Of a stretch of DNA of 10,972 nt, positions 1-6,478 are shown in pieces; within the stretch, counting starts at the first letter, position 1, and each line of letters begins with the position of its first letter. The stretch lies in contig CAOKFN010000077.1 in the NCBI GenBank assembly GCA_948467735.1, positions 1 to 10,972 on the forward strand, written 5' to 3'. The notes below the pieces were generated by a model, which saw only the letters and a list, made by a program, of their open reading frames with translations, made no database searches and was not told the DNA's origin. The stretch comes from an uncultured bacterium (GTDB lineage: Bacteria > Bacillota > Clostridia > Lachnospirales > Lachnospiraceae). The position numbers and the translations under genes were made by a program.

Positions 1-20
1 GTCTGTCTGTCTGTCTGTCT
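1..20. repeat. GTCT tetranucleotide repeat, five units, open at the left edge
   Basis: The window begins with five perfect tandem GTCT units (AGAC/GACA on the minus strand). The tract may continue to the left, so the true copy number is unknown. It lies within the possible minus-strand ORF that starts at position 67. Because the unit is 4 bp, gain or loss of one copy would shift the reading frame. All three minus-strand frames through the tract are free of stops and encode a repeating D-R-Q-T pattern. Its position exactly at the window edge could also reflect an assembly break in a repeat. Confidence 0.9.
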
Positions 21-67
21 GGCAATTCTCGGTCTTCCCGGCATAGTCTGTCAACCCACTTCCGCAT
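1..67 (-). CDS. Possible 5' end of an unidentified gene running into the tetranucleotide repeat
   Basis: An ATG at 65-67 opens a frame that stays open to the left edge. It begins MRKWVDRLCREDRELPD and then enters the D-R-Q-T repeat encoded by the GTCT tract. A TATAAT box lies 15 bases upstream, so the leader would be only about 9 nt, and no Shine-Dalgarno sequence precedes the ATG. Initiation would have to be nearly leaderless. An alternative ATG at 42-44 in another frame (MPGRPRIARQ) also runs into the repeat, with a poor ribosome site. Too little is present to name a product. The promoter supports a transcript here, but the coding assignment is weak. Confidence 0.3.
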   Translation of the reverse strand, partial: MRKWVDRLCREDRELPDRQTDR

Positions 68-82
68 AAAATTTTCGCTTTT

Positions 83-110
83 ATTATAGTGAGTTTTTGC
101 TGAAAAGCAA
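83..110 (-). promoter_or_regulatory. Candidate housekeeping promoter for the left-edge gene
   Basis: On the minus strand TTGCTT (105-110) is separated by 16 bp from a perfect TATAAT (83-88). The predicted start is near 76. It follows the end of spoVAA, so the next gene to the left probably has its own transcription unit. The -35 matches only half of TTGACA. Confidence 0.5.
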
Positions 111-175
111 GACATTTGGCAGGAACGTCAATTTTCTGGCATGAACGGCATCCGATTTTGGGGAATCAGGCAGCT

Positions 176-805
176 CTATTGGGCGTCTTCCTCCTTCCCT
201 TCCCGCTCGGCGGACGCAATCAGGGCCTTGTCCACGTCTTCCTCATAATTGCGCATGGCAACCTCTATTGGCGTAGGATCCTTGGTAATGCGCCTGCCCC
301 CAACGTGGTTAAAAAAGAGAATAATTCCCAGCGCCAGACCGATAGAATAAGACACCTCCAATGTATTCAGCCCCTGAGGCTCCCGGTTCATCACCATCTG
401 ATAAACCTCGGTAAACACATCATTGATGCCCACATCATTGTGATAGGCCATAATGGTAAACGCCGTGCCGAAAAAGCTCACCAGACACACCAGCGCCGCC
501 TTGCCCCACTGCTGCCAGCCCTTGTGCTTCTTCACGCTGACCCACTCCACCAGCACATCCGTCTCTCCCACTATCTGCACGCTGATATTGGGACAGGCAG
601 TTTCCATCAGCTCCACCAGCTTCAGCGCGCTGATGACACAGCGCTTTGCATCGCTTTTTCCAAAATGATGCACCTTCAGGGCCTTCAATTTCGCCTCCAC
701 CACGGAGTCCGCGCATCGAAGCGACCCGATATCCGTCATAAAGACGTCCTCCGACTGAACCTCAACATTTCTGTCACATTTTAAATAGACCTCTGCATTT
801 GCCAT
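176..805 (-). CDS. spoVAA: Stage V sporulation protein AA
   Basis: This is SpoVAA, a forespore inner-membrane protein of the SpoVA group, which moves dipicolinic acid into the developing spore and releases it at germination. Counting from the chosen start it has 209 residues, close to the roughly 206 of the B. subtilis protein. The soluble N-terminal domain covers about residues 1-95. One membrane segment lies at about 102-121 and a second at about 152-168. The second carries the family signature YSIGLALGIILFFNHV and is followed by the conserved PTPIEVAMRNYEEDVD stretch. The frame is open to a GTG at 824-826, but I chose the ATG at 803-805. It has GGGAG seven bases upstream, while the GTG has no ribosome site. 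The gene lies 127 bp after spoVAB. The order AB then AA is the reverse of B. subtilis, and no spoVAC, AD or AE is in the window. Confidence 0.93.
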   Translation of the reverse strand: MANAEVYLKCDRNVEVQSEDVFMTDIGSLRCADSVVEAKLKALKVHHFGKSDAKRCVISALKLVELMETACPNISVQIVGETDVLVEWVSVKKHKGWQQWGKAALVCLVSFFGTAFTIMAYHNDVGINDVFTEVYQMVMNREPQGLNTLEVSYSIGLALGIILFFNHVGGRRITKDPTPIEVAMRNYEEDVDKALIASAEREGKEEDAQ

Positions 806-840
806 CACAAAACTCCCGACTTTCACTTATCTGACTTTGT

Positions 841-854
841 AACATATCTATGTT
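841..854. repeat. Inverted repeat upstream of spoVAA
   Basis: AACATA and TATGTT form perfect 6-bp arms around a 2-bp centre. The element lies between the direct repeats and the spoVAA ribosome site, so it could be a protein-binding site in the leader. The loop is too short for a stable RNA hairpin of the full arms. Function is unknown. Confidence 0.4.
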
Positions 855-912
855 AAGCCTTCCATTTACCGAAAAGCCTTCCCATTTCCTAAAAAGCCTT
901 CACGTTCCTTTT
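855..912. repeat. Three imperfect 19-20 bp direct repeats between spoVAB and spoVAA
   Basis: AAGCCTT occurs at 855-861, 874-880 and 894-900, a spacing of 19 and 20 bp. Each copy is followed by a similar C/T-rich stretch (CCATTTACC, CCCATTTCC, CACGTTCC). The spacing is close to two helical turns, so the copies would lie on one face of the DNA. This suits either binding sites or an old slippage duplication. A tiny ORF through the array (MGRLFGKWKA) has AGGAA just upstream but is too short to claim. Confidence 0.6.
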
Positions 913-932
913 GATGAAACAGTTTTCGCATC

Positions 933-1412
933 CTATGCCGTTCTATGCAGCTCCGTCCAAAAGTATATCAGGGAACCGCAGAGCTTCCCCACCGCCATGC
1001 TGACCACCGCAAGCCCCAAGCCGTGCCGGAAAGAAATACGCCTTGACAGAATGGGGATGCTGTCCAGCATCTCCGCTATGGCAAGGGCAAGGCATCCGAT
1101 AAACATCCCCGAGAATAATCCGAACACCGCCTGTATGATTGTTCCGAATCCGTACAGCAGCGAAAGCTGATTGGGGAAATTTTGCTGCAGCCATGCGCCA
1201 AGCTGGCAGTACCTTGAAAAAATACTCAGCACGCATCCCGTCAGCGTGCCAAAAATAACCATTTCCTCATATAAAAGCACATGCCCCGCCGTGTGGGTCT
1301 TACCTGCAAATCTGGGAACCAGCCCCACCGCCACCAGCACGGTAAAAACCCCCGCCGCCGCCAGCAGTCCATAGCTTCCCCCGATCAAAATCAGAAAAAA
1401 AGTCCGCATCAT
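933..1412 (-). CDS. spoVAB: Stage V sporulation protein AB
   Basis: This is SpoVAB, an integral membrane protein of the SpoVA dipicolinate channel group in the forespore inner membrane. The 159 residues are somewhat longer than the about 141 of B. subtilis and almost wholly hydrophobic. Membrane segments are visible at roughly 4-31, 46-65, 84-115 and 130-151. Family features are the glycine/alanine-rich first helix ending VGLVPRF, the YEEMVIFG stretch at about 48-55, and EMLDSIPILSRRI at about 114-126. The ATG at 1410-1412 is preceded by AAAGGA with ten bases of spacing. A second ATG follows immediately. The gene appears to be first in a two-gene sporulation unit with spoVAA and has a sigma-G-like promoter just upstream. 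Confidence 0.92.
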   Translation of the reverse strand: MMRTFFLILIGGSYGLLAAAGVFTVLVAVGLVPRFAGKTHTAGHVLLYEEMVIFGTLTGCVLSIFSRYCQLGAWLQQNFPNQLSLLYGFGTIIQAVFGLFSGMFIGCLALAIAEMLDSIPILSRRISFRHGLGLAVVSMAVGKLCGSLIYFWTELHRTA

Positions 1413-1461
1413 ACCATAGTCATCCTTTTCCGGGAAAACCTCTCCCCCTTTTGATAAACTA

Positions 1462-1491
1462 TAGTATAATGCGGAACTTCAAATTTATGCA
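1462..1491 (-). promoter_or_regulatory. Sigma-G-like forespore promoter of spoVAB-spoVAA
   Basis: On the minus strand TGCATA (1486-1491) lies 17 bp upstream of TATACTA (1462-1468). The forespore sigma-G consensus is about TGAATA, 17-18 bp, CATACTA, so each box differs at one base. The predicted start is near 1455, giving a leader of about 43 nt. The B. subtilis spoVA operon is known to be sigma-G dependent, which fits. TATACT with this spacing could also be read as a weak housekeeping promoter. Confidence 0.5.
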
Positions 1492-1555
1492 TGGTTATAC
1501 ATTCAAGATATTGTCCGGCATTTTTTATCTTTATTATTCTTTATTATATCTCTCA

Positions 1556-3892
1556 TTATTTTTTATTCAATCCAAACGCAATCCCGGCTTTTTCATAGAT
1601 GTTTGCGGCATTTCCCGTAATTACAAGGCGGATTTCATTCTCGCCGTCCTGCAGGAAGCTTCCCACGTCAAATCTATGTATCCCCCAAAAGCTCACATCC
1701 ACAAATTCACCGTTGCAGAAGCATTCCACCATCTCATCCCCGGTGACGGAGAAACGCACTGCGTTTTCCTGTGAAGCCTCGACGGTATGAACCAGGGAGG
1801 AAGCCTTTTCGGAGGTTCCCGCCGCAGACCGGGCCGCGTCATATTTCAGGACATAGACGGCGGCATTATCCGTTTTTTCCACCAGCTGGAACTTATCCGT
1901 CCAGTCGGGATACTCCGCCCGATACCAGTCCGCCTTACGATATTCCACCAAAACGGCATCTGCCTTCCGACCTTCGACCCCGGCCTGTTCTCCGGCAGAG
2001 CCATCCATTCCTTCGACTCCAGCCTGTTTCCCGGCGCCGCTCTCCACACCGGCCTGTTCCCCGGTACAGCTGACCGCCAGCACCGTCTCGCTGGGCTGCA
2101 GGCTTAGATGGAACGTCTCTCCCGCTCCCTCCGTCCGATAGCATACGCCCCTCCACAAGTCCACAAACAAAGGCGCCGTCATGCCCGGCACTGTCACGTC
2201 GATAGAAATCGGCTCGCTTCCCTCATTTCCGAAGAGAACCATATCCACTCCATCCTTATGCAGAGCAATTTTCCGCAGAGTCTTACAGTCCGTCCCTCCT
2301 CTTTTGTCCGATACATCCTCGACGGAGCTGACCAGCAGAGCGCCCAATTTTCCTTGAAACCGCTCTTGATACTCCTGCCCCAGCACATTCAGCACGCTTT
2401 TGTAAGCATAGCCTTGGATGCGGACCCTGCCGTCCTTTACCTCCGCCTCCGCAAGCAGCGCCGCCGGCAGATAATTGAACTCGATCTGATTCTCGTAAAG
2501 GCAGGCGATTTCCTCATAGGGCACACGGTTGTTGTCGCAGAGCACCGCAATTTCGGCGCCGTTTACGGAATCCGTCATCAAAAAGGACAGTCTCTTCATG
2601 TAATCGGAAAATCTGCGGTAATGCTTCCACCAGATATTGTTAGGCCCCACATCGGGGGGACGCTCGCCCTTTCTCTCCCCCTCCACGCTGTAATAGAACG
2701 CATGGGGAATATAAAGGTTTACTCCTCTAAGACCCAGCCAGTCAATGTACCACTTCATATCTCCCGCCGTCATGTACCAAGGAATCTTATCCCGATAGCA
2801 CACTCCGAAGCACTCGTTGGCGTTCCTGCGCCTGCCCAGATGCCTTGCGATATCCGCCGAGAGCTTCGCCTGCACGGAATCAAATTCCCGCAGTCCTCCC
2901 GTCTCCGGCGCCACTCTTCTCATAATCAAATCCTGTCCCGGAATATGGAAGTACAATTCCTCCTCAATATCATTACTTTCCGCCGGATGCCCGATGAGGG
3001 AAATTCCATGGGCCTCGCACCAGTTGGAAAGCCTCGCGTAAAATATCTCCCGCAGCTTCCTTTTGATCAGCTGACGATAGATCCGCACTGTGGAATTCTC
3101 CACGTTCACCGCAATATCCGCCCGTCCCGCCACAGACTTTCCGGTTTTGATAAATAATCCTTCCAGCTCCTCCAATCTGCCGCCCGCCGCCTCGATCTCC
3201 TTTTCCATGCCGCAGGCCCATGATTTATAGCCTCTGGAATTCCTTCCCAGCGCGCTGGGTTCATCGGTAAAGAAGGCAATGACCGTCGTGCCAAAATATT
3301 CCTTCAGCTCCTCATAATATTTATCATGAGTCAGGCGGATAAATTCATCCACCGCGTCAGGATTTAAAATATCCGCAGCCTTGGGCGCTCCCGGCTGCCC
3401 GTCGTCTTCTCCGAAATGAATTCCTCGAATGGTTCCTCCGCTGAACCCATACACAATCTGCCTGCCGTCGGGAAGCTTGGCAATCACCTGAGCGTTTTTT
3501 TCCGCCGCCAGCTTCTCCTTCGCCTTCTCTTCGTCCAGCAGAACGATTCCCTTGGAGGCATACTCCGGATTTGACTGCACCACCATGCCGTGAGCGGATC
3601 CTGACGGGTACATTCCCTCGTCGTAAAGCACTACCTTCATCCCAAGCTCCGCCGCTGTTTTCACAATAAACCTGACTGCCTTAAAATATTCCTCGGACAA
3701 ATACGGCATCTCCTTGGGCACGCCGATTCTGGGATGAAGCACAATCCCGTTTACACCCTTTTCCACATAATCCGAAAGCTGGTCTTTCACCCTCTCTTCC
3801 TCAAAGGCATCGTTGAAAAACCAGAAGGGAATCGGGGTAAATTCCGTATCGGGCTGCAGAATTTTCTTTAATAGCTTTTCCTGTTCCTTCAT
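1556..3892 (-). CDS. Large cytoplasmic glycoside hydrolase, GH106 (alpha-L-rhamnosidase)-like
   Basis: The 778-residue protein resembles the GH106-type glycosyl hydrolases, known mostly as alpha-L-rhamnosidases. The true substrate cannot be read from sequence. The N-terminal half looks like an alpha/beta barrel. It contains IPFWFFND (21-28), VLYDEGMYPSGSAHG (88-102), FFTDEPSALG (207-216) and GHPAESND (301-308), and the acidic residues in these are candidate active-site positions. GDMKWYIDWLGLRGVNLYIPH (377-397) is also typical. The C-terminus (about 705-778) reads as a beta-sandwich sugar-binding module with GENEIRLVITGNAANIYEKAG. No signal peptide is present, so it should act on imported oligosaccharides or glycosides. 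A glycine-rich linker with three QAGVE repeats (612-640) precedes the last domain. The ATG at 3890-3892 has GGAGG five bases upstream. A promoter lies about 80 bp upstream, so it may be transcribed separately from the XRE gene. Confidence 0.8.
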   Translation of the reverse strand: MKEQEKLLKKILQPDTEFTPIPFWFFNDAFEEERVKDQLSDYVEKGVNGIVLHPRIGVPKEMPYLSEEYFKAVRFIVKTAAELGMKVVLYDEGMYPSGSAHGMVVQSNPEYASKGIVLLDEEKAKEKLAAEKNAQVIAKLPDGRQIVYGFSGGTIRGIHFGEDDGQPGAPKAADILNPDAVDEFIRLTHDKYYEELKEYFGTTVIAFFTDEPSALGRNSRGYKSWACGMEKEIEAAGGRLEELEGLFIKTGKSVAGRADIAVNVENSTVRIYRQLIKRKLREIFYARLSNWCEAHGISLIGHPAESNDIEEELYFHIPGQDLIMRRVAPETGGLREFDSVQAKLSADIARHLGRRRNANECFGVCYRDKIPWYMTAGDMKWYIDWLGLRGVNLYIPHAFYYSVEGERKGERPPDVGPNNIWWKHYRRFSDYMKRLSFLMTDSVNGAEIAVLCDNNRVPYEEIACLYENQIEFNYLPAALLAEAEVKDGRVRIQGYAYKSVLNVLGQEYQERFQGKLGALLVSSVEDVSDKRGGTDCKTLRKIALHKDGVDMVLFGNEGSEPISIDVTVPGMTAPLFVDLWRGVCYRTEGAGETFHLSLQPSETVLAVSCTGEQAGVESGAGKQAGVEGMDGSAGEQAGVEGRKADAVLVEYRKADWYRAEYPDWTDKFQLVEKTDNAAVYVLKYDAARSAAGTSEKASSLVHTVEASQENAVRFSVTGDEMVECFCNGEFVDVSFWGIHRFDVGSFLQDGENEIRLVITGNAANIYEKAGIAFGLNKK
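1973..2059 (-). repeat. Degenerate triple QAGVE repeat inside the glycoside hydrolase gene
   Basis: The stretch encodes EQAGVE, KQAGVE and EQAGVE at residues 612-617, 622-627 and 635-640, separated by Gly/Ser/Ala-rich spacers. The DNA copies share a CGGCCTGTT-like core with synonymous differences, which indicates an old in-frame duplication. It falls between the beta-rich domain and the C-terminal sugar-binding module and probably forms a flexible linker. Confidence 0.75.
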
Positions 3893-3917
3893 AACATCCT
3901 CCGTTCCTATCGTTTTA

Positions 3918-3954
3918 TCAAGCCTGCGGTTCGGTTCCTTAGAATCCGCCTTGA
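3918..3954 (-). promoter_or_regulatory. Possible stem-loop in the leader of the glycoside hydrolase mRNA
   Basis: TCAAG and CTTGA (outer arms) and GCGG and CCGC (inner arms) can pair, with a 3-nt bulge on one side and a 16-nt loop. The structure would sit in the leader about 25 nt before the hydrolase start codon. There is no U-run, so it is not a terminator. It may be chance. Confidence 0.25.
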
Positions 3955-3969
3955 CGCGTTGATATTACT

Positions 3970-3998
3970 ATTATACTGCAATCCGCCTGATACATCAA
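3970..3998 (-). promoter_or_regulatory. Housekeeping promoter of the glycoside hydrolase gene
   Basis: TTGATG (3993-3998) is separated by 17 bp from a perfect TATAAT (3970-3975) on the minus strand. The predicted start is near 3963, which gives a leader of about 70 nt to the ATG at 3892. The -35 region overlaps the small inverted repeat TGATGTATCA, a possible repressor site. The promoter lies inside the 74-codon ORF, which argues that this stretch is no longer coding. Confidence 0.6.
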
Positions 3999-4156
3999 TC
4001 TGTTTCACACTTTTGGCCTGCAGCTTTTGGCAGCGCATGCGCATTTTTACCCGTTTTACTTCATTTCCAATGTTTAGCATTTGTTGTGCCAGAGACAGTT
4101 CAAACCATTTTTCCCTCAAAACTGAATCCATTTCAAATCGCCTCCGATGCCGCCCA

Positions 4157-5272
4157 TCATCGAAGCGCCGCCGCTCTGCTTTTCAGCCTCTCATACTGTG
4201 GATCCCCTTCAAGAAACGCAAAAGCAGGGTGAAAGAACGACTGCAGGCTGTCCTTCAGAACCAGATTCCTGTCCCGGGGCGTAATGCCCCCGCTGTCCAA
4301 TTCCTCATACCACTCCTCAATTCTGTTAAAATACTCATCCCCCCGCAATACTATTTTATCCGCTGAAAACAATTCCGAAAGGCAGGAAACATACTTTCCC
4401 AAATGTTCCAGCGTCTTCTGCTTCTCATGATGCATTCCGAAACATACGGAGGCCTGATATTCAAATCCTGCCATGCTGTTGGGATGAAGCTTCACAAGAT
4501 CGTACACTTCCGCCGTCTTCTCAATGCGAAATATTGTTTCCTCACAGACAGAAAGATGATCCGCATGTATGGCAAGGTATTCCCCCGCCATTTGAACCAA
4601 GGAGAGAATATCGCTGTACATACCGGCTTGGGCAAAGCTCTCCGCCTTTTCCATATCCCCCCGCATCAGGTACGCCTGAGTAAGAATAGCGCCGCTTTGC
4701 TGAATCGGCTTATAAGGTTTTGAGAAATTCTCCAGCACATCAATTACTTCCTGCGCACGGCCCCGCTGTAGAAATGCGATTGCCTGAAGCACAATCACGT
4801 CATTACAGATATCCCTGTCCCCGCAGTTTTTCTTTATATGCTCGCATAATTCCCCCAGAGAATCCAGAACCTTTTCCCGTTCTTCCCCTTCCGCCAGCAT
4901 ATGGTGATTCAGCCATAAAACGCATATATAAAACAGAAACGGATAACAGGAATAATATTTTTTCACAAAAGCCCGCGTCTTTTCCATCACCTTCCCAAAT
5001 GGTTCCCGGGCAAATTCCGCCGCAAATTCCTGATATAGCTTCATAATCTGCTCTTTCGACAGCTGGGGCTGATAGCCGATCAGCTCGTCCACCGTGACAT
5101 CAAAATACGCCGCCAGCCGCGGCAGCAGCAGAATATCCGGCATACTCTGCCCGGTCTCCCACTTTGAGACGGAAGCCTTGGTTACTCCGACAAAATCCGC
5201 CAGCTGCTCCTGCGTCAGTTTTCTTTCACGGCGCAGGCGGACTATATTTTCCGAAATATTGATGGAATCCAT
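4157..5272 (-). CDS. XRE-family transcriptional regulator with helical C-terminal domain
   Basis: This is a probable cytoplasmic DNA-binding regulator of 371 residues. Residues 8-64 form an XRE/Cro-type helix-turn-helix with TQEQLADFVGVTKASVSKWE as the core and the typical ending YFDVTVDELIGY. Residues 70-371 look all-helical, with TPR-like features such as AYLMRGDMEKAESFAQAGMY. This layout resembles sensor-regulators that bind a small ligand or peptide, but no ligand can be named. The ATG at 5270-5272 has AAAGG two to three bases upstream, overlapping the PatB stop codon, and the gap between the genes is 6 bp. It is therefore co-translated with the MalY/PatB and DUF3737 genes and may control them. 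Its recognition-helix segment is nearly the same as that of the receiver-fused regulator at 10109-10711. Confidence 0.88.
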   Translation of the reverse strand: MDSINISENIVRLRRERKLTQEQLADFVGVTKASVSKWETGQSMPDILLLPRLAAYFDVTVDELIGYQPQLSKEQIMKLYQEFAAEFAREPFGKVMEKTRAFVKKYYSCYPFLFYICVLWLNHHMLAEGEEREKVLDSLGELCEHIKKNCGDRDICNDVIVLQAIAFLQRGRAQEVIDVLENFSKPYKPIQQSGAILTQAYLMRGDMEKAESFAQAGMYSDILSLVQMAGEYLAIHADHLSVCEETIFRIEKTAEVYDLVKLHPNSMAGFEYQASVCFGMHHEKQKTLEHLGKYVSCLSELFSADKIVLRGDEYFNRIEEWYEELDSGGITPRDRNLVLKDSLQSFFHPAFAFLEGDPQYERLKSRAAALR

Positions 5273-5278
5273 ATACCT

Positions 5279-6478
5279 TTACGCCTGCCCTGCGCCAAGA
5301 TAATTCTTCACGCTTCTTTCCAGCCGTTCCAGCCCTTCCGTCAGCCTCTCCCTTGGACACGCCGGATTCAGGCGTATAAACTGCCTTCCGCACACGCCGT
5401 ATTCCTCGCCCTTCGTGAGATAAAGTCCGCTGTCCCTGCGGATAAACTGTGTCAATTCCCCTGCGTCTTCCGTAATTTCACTGCAATCCAGCCACAATAG
5501 ATAAGTAGCCTGAGAAGGCACCACCCGCATCCCGGGAATATGCTGCTCCACATAGCTTCTGACACAGCGCTTATTTTGGCTCAAATACTCTCTCATCTCC
5601 TCCAGCCACTCTTCGCCTTTTTGAAACGCCGCAATAGCGCCTCCGATGGCAAATGCGTTCGGCTCCGCCGCCTCATCGGTATTTATCGCCCGATTTACCT
5701 TATGCCGAAGCACAGGATCCAGCACGGCCACAGCCGCGGTCTGAAGCCCGGCTATATTAAAGGTTTTCGTGGGAGCAATGCAGGTTACGCTGATATTCCT
5801 GCAGGTATCGGATACGGAGGCAAAGGGTACGTACTCATATCCCGGATCCGTCAGATCACAATGAATTTCATCGGATATTACCAGTACATGATGCTTTGCG
5901 CAAAGCTCCCCGATGCGGGCCAAAGTCTCCCGATCCCAGATTTTTCCCACCGGATTATGAGGATTACACAGAATCATCAAGGTGGTCTGAGGATTGGCCA
6001 GCTTTTCTTCCAAATCGTTAAAATCTATGGCATATTCCCGCCCGTCATATACCAGCGGACTTTCCAGAACATTTCGCCCGTTATTTTGTATACAGTTAAA
6101 GAAAATATTGTATACCGGAGTCTGTATCAGCACATTTTCTCCCACTGTGGTCAGTTTTCTCACAATGCTGGAAATTGCCGGCACCACGCCTGTACAAAAA
6201 ATCAGCCAGTCCTTTTCCATTTTCAGATGATGCCTGCGGCTCCACCAGCTGATATATGCCTCATACCATTCATCCGTCACCACGGAATAACCGAAAATGC
6301 CATGTGTCGTCCGGTCTTTCAGATATTCTATAATTTCTGGCGCCGTCTCGAAATCCATGTCCGCGACCCACATGGGCAGCTCCTCCTCCGGCACATCCCA
6401 CTTTAAAGACCCCATTCCCCGCCTGTCTATCAATTTATCAAAATTGTATTTCATATCTGCCATACCTCTTTTATTCAT
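5279..6478 (-). CDS. MalY/PatB-type PLP-dependent cystathionine beta-lyase / aminotransferase
   Basis: This fold-type I PLP enzyme of about 399 residues belongs to the MalY/PatB group. Members cleave C-S bonds of cystathionine or cysteine conjugates, releasing pyruvate, ammonia and a thiol, and some act as aminotransferases or as transcription modulators. Visible features are IDRRGMGSLKWD (17-28), CNPHNPVGK (171-179), SDEIH with the PLP-contacting Asp203, and PTKTFNIAGLQ with the Schiff-base Lys238. Arg369 in QFIRLN should bind the substrate carboxylate. It is cytoplasmic. The first ATG (6476-6478) overlaps the DUF3737 stop by 8 bp. Starts at 6461-6463 or 6452-6454 are also possible. The last begins MKYNFD as most family members do and has AGAGG ten bases upstream. 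The exact substrate is unknown; sulfur amino-acid metabolism is the best guess. Confidence 0.9.
   Translation of the reverse strand: MNKRGMADMKYNFDKLIDRRGMGSLKWDVPEEELPMWVADMDFETAPEIIEYLKDRTTHGIFGYSVVTDEWYEAYISWWSRRHHLKMEKDWLIFCTGVVPAISSIVRKLTTVGENVLIQTPVYNIFFNCIQNNGRNVLESPLVYDGREYAIDFNDLEEKLANPQTTLMILCNPHNPVGKIWDRETLARIGELCAKHHVLVISDEIHCDLTDPGYEYVPFASVSDTCRNISVTCIAPTKTFNIAGLQTAAVAVLDPVLRHKVNRAINTDEAAEPNAFAIGGAIAAFQKGEEWLEEMREYLSQNKRCVRSYVEQHIPGMRVVPSQATYLLWLDCSEITEDAGELTQFIRRDSGLYLTKGEEYGVCGRQFIRLNPACPRERLTEGLERLERSVKNYLGAGQA

Larger units (their letters stand above)
3907..4131 (-). pseudogene. 74-codon ORF, probable decayed remnant of a small clostridial protein gene
   Basis: The ATG at 4129-4131 has GGAGG nine bases upstream and lies 25 bp after the XRE stop codon, so the start looks genuine. 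The first 27 residues, with SLAQQMLNIGNEVKR at 13-27, recall the N-terminus of a small helical protein of about 120 residues seen in Lachnospiraceae, which I recognise only from memory. The rest is basic and low in family features. DNA for residues about 45-54 doubles as a good promoter for the downstream hydrolase. The stop lies 14 bp before the hydrolase ATG. I read this as a truncated or frameshifted gene whose 3' part now serves as a promoter region. A genuine short protein is the alternative. There is no signal peptide, so a secreted signal for the adjacent regulator is unlikely. Confidence 0.45.

Noticed and set aside
93..112. Hairpin TTGCT/AGCAA after spoVAA as a terminator
   Set aside because: The stem is only five pairs and no U-run follows on either strand. 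The bases also overlap a candidate promoter.
116..784. Plus-strand open frame of 222 codons
   Set aside because: It is antisense to spoVAA, has a His-rich and unstructured-looking translation, and no ribosome site.
806..826. Upstream GTG start adding seven residues to SpoVAA
   Set aside because: No ribosome site precedes it, whereas the ATG at 803-805 has GGGAG at good spacing.
2108..3157. Plus-strand open frame of 349 codons
   Set aside because: It lies wholly antisense to the glycoside hydrolase gene, has no ribosome site, and its translation (His-, Arg-, Leu-rich) lacks any domain. It is a by-product of codon use on the other strand.
3907..4131. Signalling peptide gene paired with the adjacent XRE regulator, as in RRNPP systems
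   Set aside because: The product has no signal peptide or hydrophobic export segment and is highly basic, so a secreted peptide is unlikely.
5540..6406. Plus-strand open frame of 288 codons
   Set aside because: It is antisense to the PatB gene, which shows catalytic motifs throughout. The plus-strand translation has no recognisable features.
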